A stretch of 64,000 nucleotides of DNA, from positions 28,654,420 through 28,718,419 of the forward strand of contig NC_052477.1 of assembly GCF_009730915.1 (NCBI RefSeq), read 5' to 3'. The notes below the pieces were generated by a model, which saw nothing but the letters and a program-made list of their open reading frames with translations, searched no databases and was not told the origin of the DNA. Positions 63,281-64,000 of the stretch are shown here, piece after piece (the first letter of the stretch is position 1; each line of letters begins with the position of its first letter). Source of the DNA: Dioscorea cayenensis subsp. rotundata. Lineage: Eukaryota; Streptophyta; Magnoliopsida; Dioscoreales; Dioscoreaceae. The translations under genes and the position numbers were made by a program.

Positions 63281-63503
63281 CTGTAGTGATAATATATTTA
63301 ATCGGTATTGCACTAGGCACAAAAGAAAGGGAAAAACAGTTGTGTATATATATTTTTCTTAAATGAAATTACCATCAAAGAAAATGTTCTACAAGTATAA
63401 CAGACTTACTTGAGTCTACTTTCTGTATTCTTCTTTTCCATTCACACCTATTTAGGCCAACCCTGGACAGCAATGCAGGATACTAAAACTGCTCTCTAAA
63501 AGT

Positions 63504-63875
63504 GTATCAAAGTTATTCTTAGCTTGCCACAATATTATTTATAGATGAGATTATTTCCCATTATCACATAATATCCTTCCACACTCTACATGAAAGATGT
63601 TGACAAGGGTAAAATTGTTTGACAATGAATTCATATATCCTCAAATAAAACAACTTGAACACTTCCTCTAATACAATTATTTTTCTTAAATTGTATCAAA
63701 GTTATTCTTAGCTTGCCACAATATTATTTATAGATGAGATTATTTCCCATTATCATGTAATATCCTTCCAGATTCTACACGAAAGATGTTGACAAGATTA
63801 AAATTGTTTGACAATGTATTCATATATCCTCAAATAAAACAACTTGAACACTTCCTCTAATACAATTATTTGTAA
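63504..63875. repeat. 189-bp two-copy tandem duplication upstream of the visible RAB3GAP1 exons
   Basis: Copies begin at 63504 and 63693 with GTATCAAAGTTATTCTTAGC and share the remaining sequence to CTCTAATACAATTATTT. There are few differences. The region is probably intronic because the gene must continue beyond the window. Confidence 0.93.
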
Positions 63876-64000
63876 CATTATCCCTAACTTCCTGAATGTC
63901 TACATCACATTTACGGATTTACCAACTCAAAAGGAATGAAACATTAGAAGAGCATGGAGCAATGATTGAAGTCATTCAAATCTGTTACTCAGCTATCCTC

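Overview
This is a 64 kb piece of a flowering-plant nuclear genome. Genes are split by many GT-AG introns, intergenic DNA is AT-rich and full of (TA)n and (CT)n tracts, and there is a Ty1/copia retrotransposon and a decayed hAT element. The families are plant ones: plastid-type ferritin, ALOG, R2R3-MYB, and GH17 with an X8 domain. The MYB and ferritin read closest to monocot proteins I know, so a non-grass monocot is likely, but I cannot name the species. Two gaps of exactly 1000 N mark scaffold joins.

Layout: SNX2 (minus, 3' end off the left edge); a 1 kb gap; a complete but decayed copia element with both LTRs and a perfect 5-bp target-site duplication (2937-9356); NAA25, the NatB auxiliary subunit, in 19 exons (plus, 10523-21562); about 5.7 kb without a recognised gene (21563-27277), holding a GC-rich gene-like island between two arrays of a 20-bp minisatellite and the second gap; a GH17 beta-1,3-glucanase-like protein with X8 domain (minus); ferritin (plus), divergent from it across a 431-bp promoter; MINPP1 inositol-phosphate phosphatase (plus); a small acidic protein of unknown function (minus); a TDF1/MYB35-type R2R3-MYB (plus); 7 kb of AT-rich intergenic DNA with a degenerate tandem array; an ALOG-domain gene (minus); and the 3' part of RAB3GAP1 (minus), which runs off the right edge.

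The genes are ordinary eukaryotic neighbours and do not form one pathway. Broad themes are membrane traffic (SNX2, RAB3GAP1), protein N-terminal acetylation (NAA25), iron and phosphate storage chemistry (ferritin, MINPP1), cell wall (GH17) and flower or meristem regulation (TDF1, ALOG).

Most notable observations: the GH17 protein has Arg where the family has its catalytic Glu; NAA25 and MINPP1 each carry a one-base frame break inside a conserved exon; telobox motifs cluster in the last MYB intron; 120-230 bp segments occur repeatedly as two-copy tandem duplications; and the minisatellite-flanked GC island is unexplained. I found no CRISPR, tRNA or rRNA genes and no convincing new multi-gene system.
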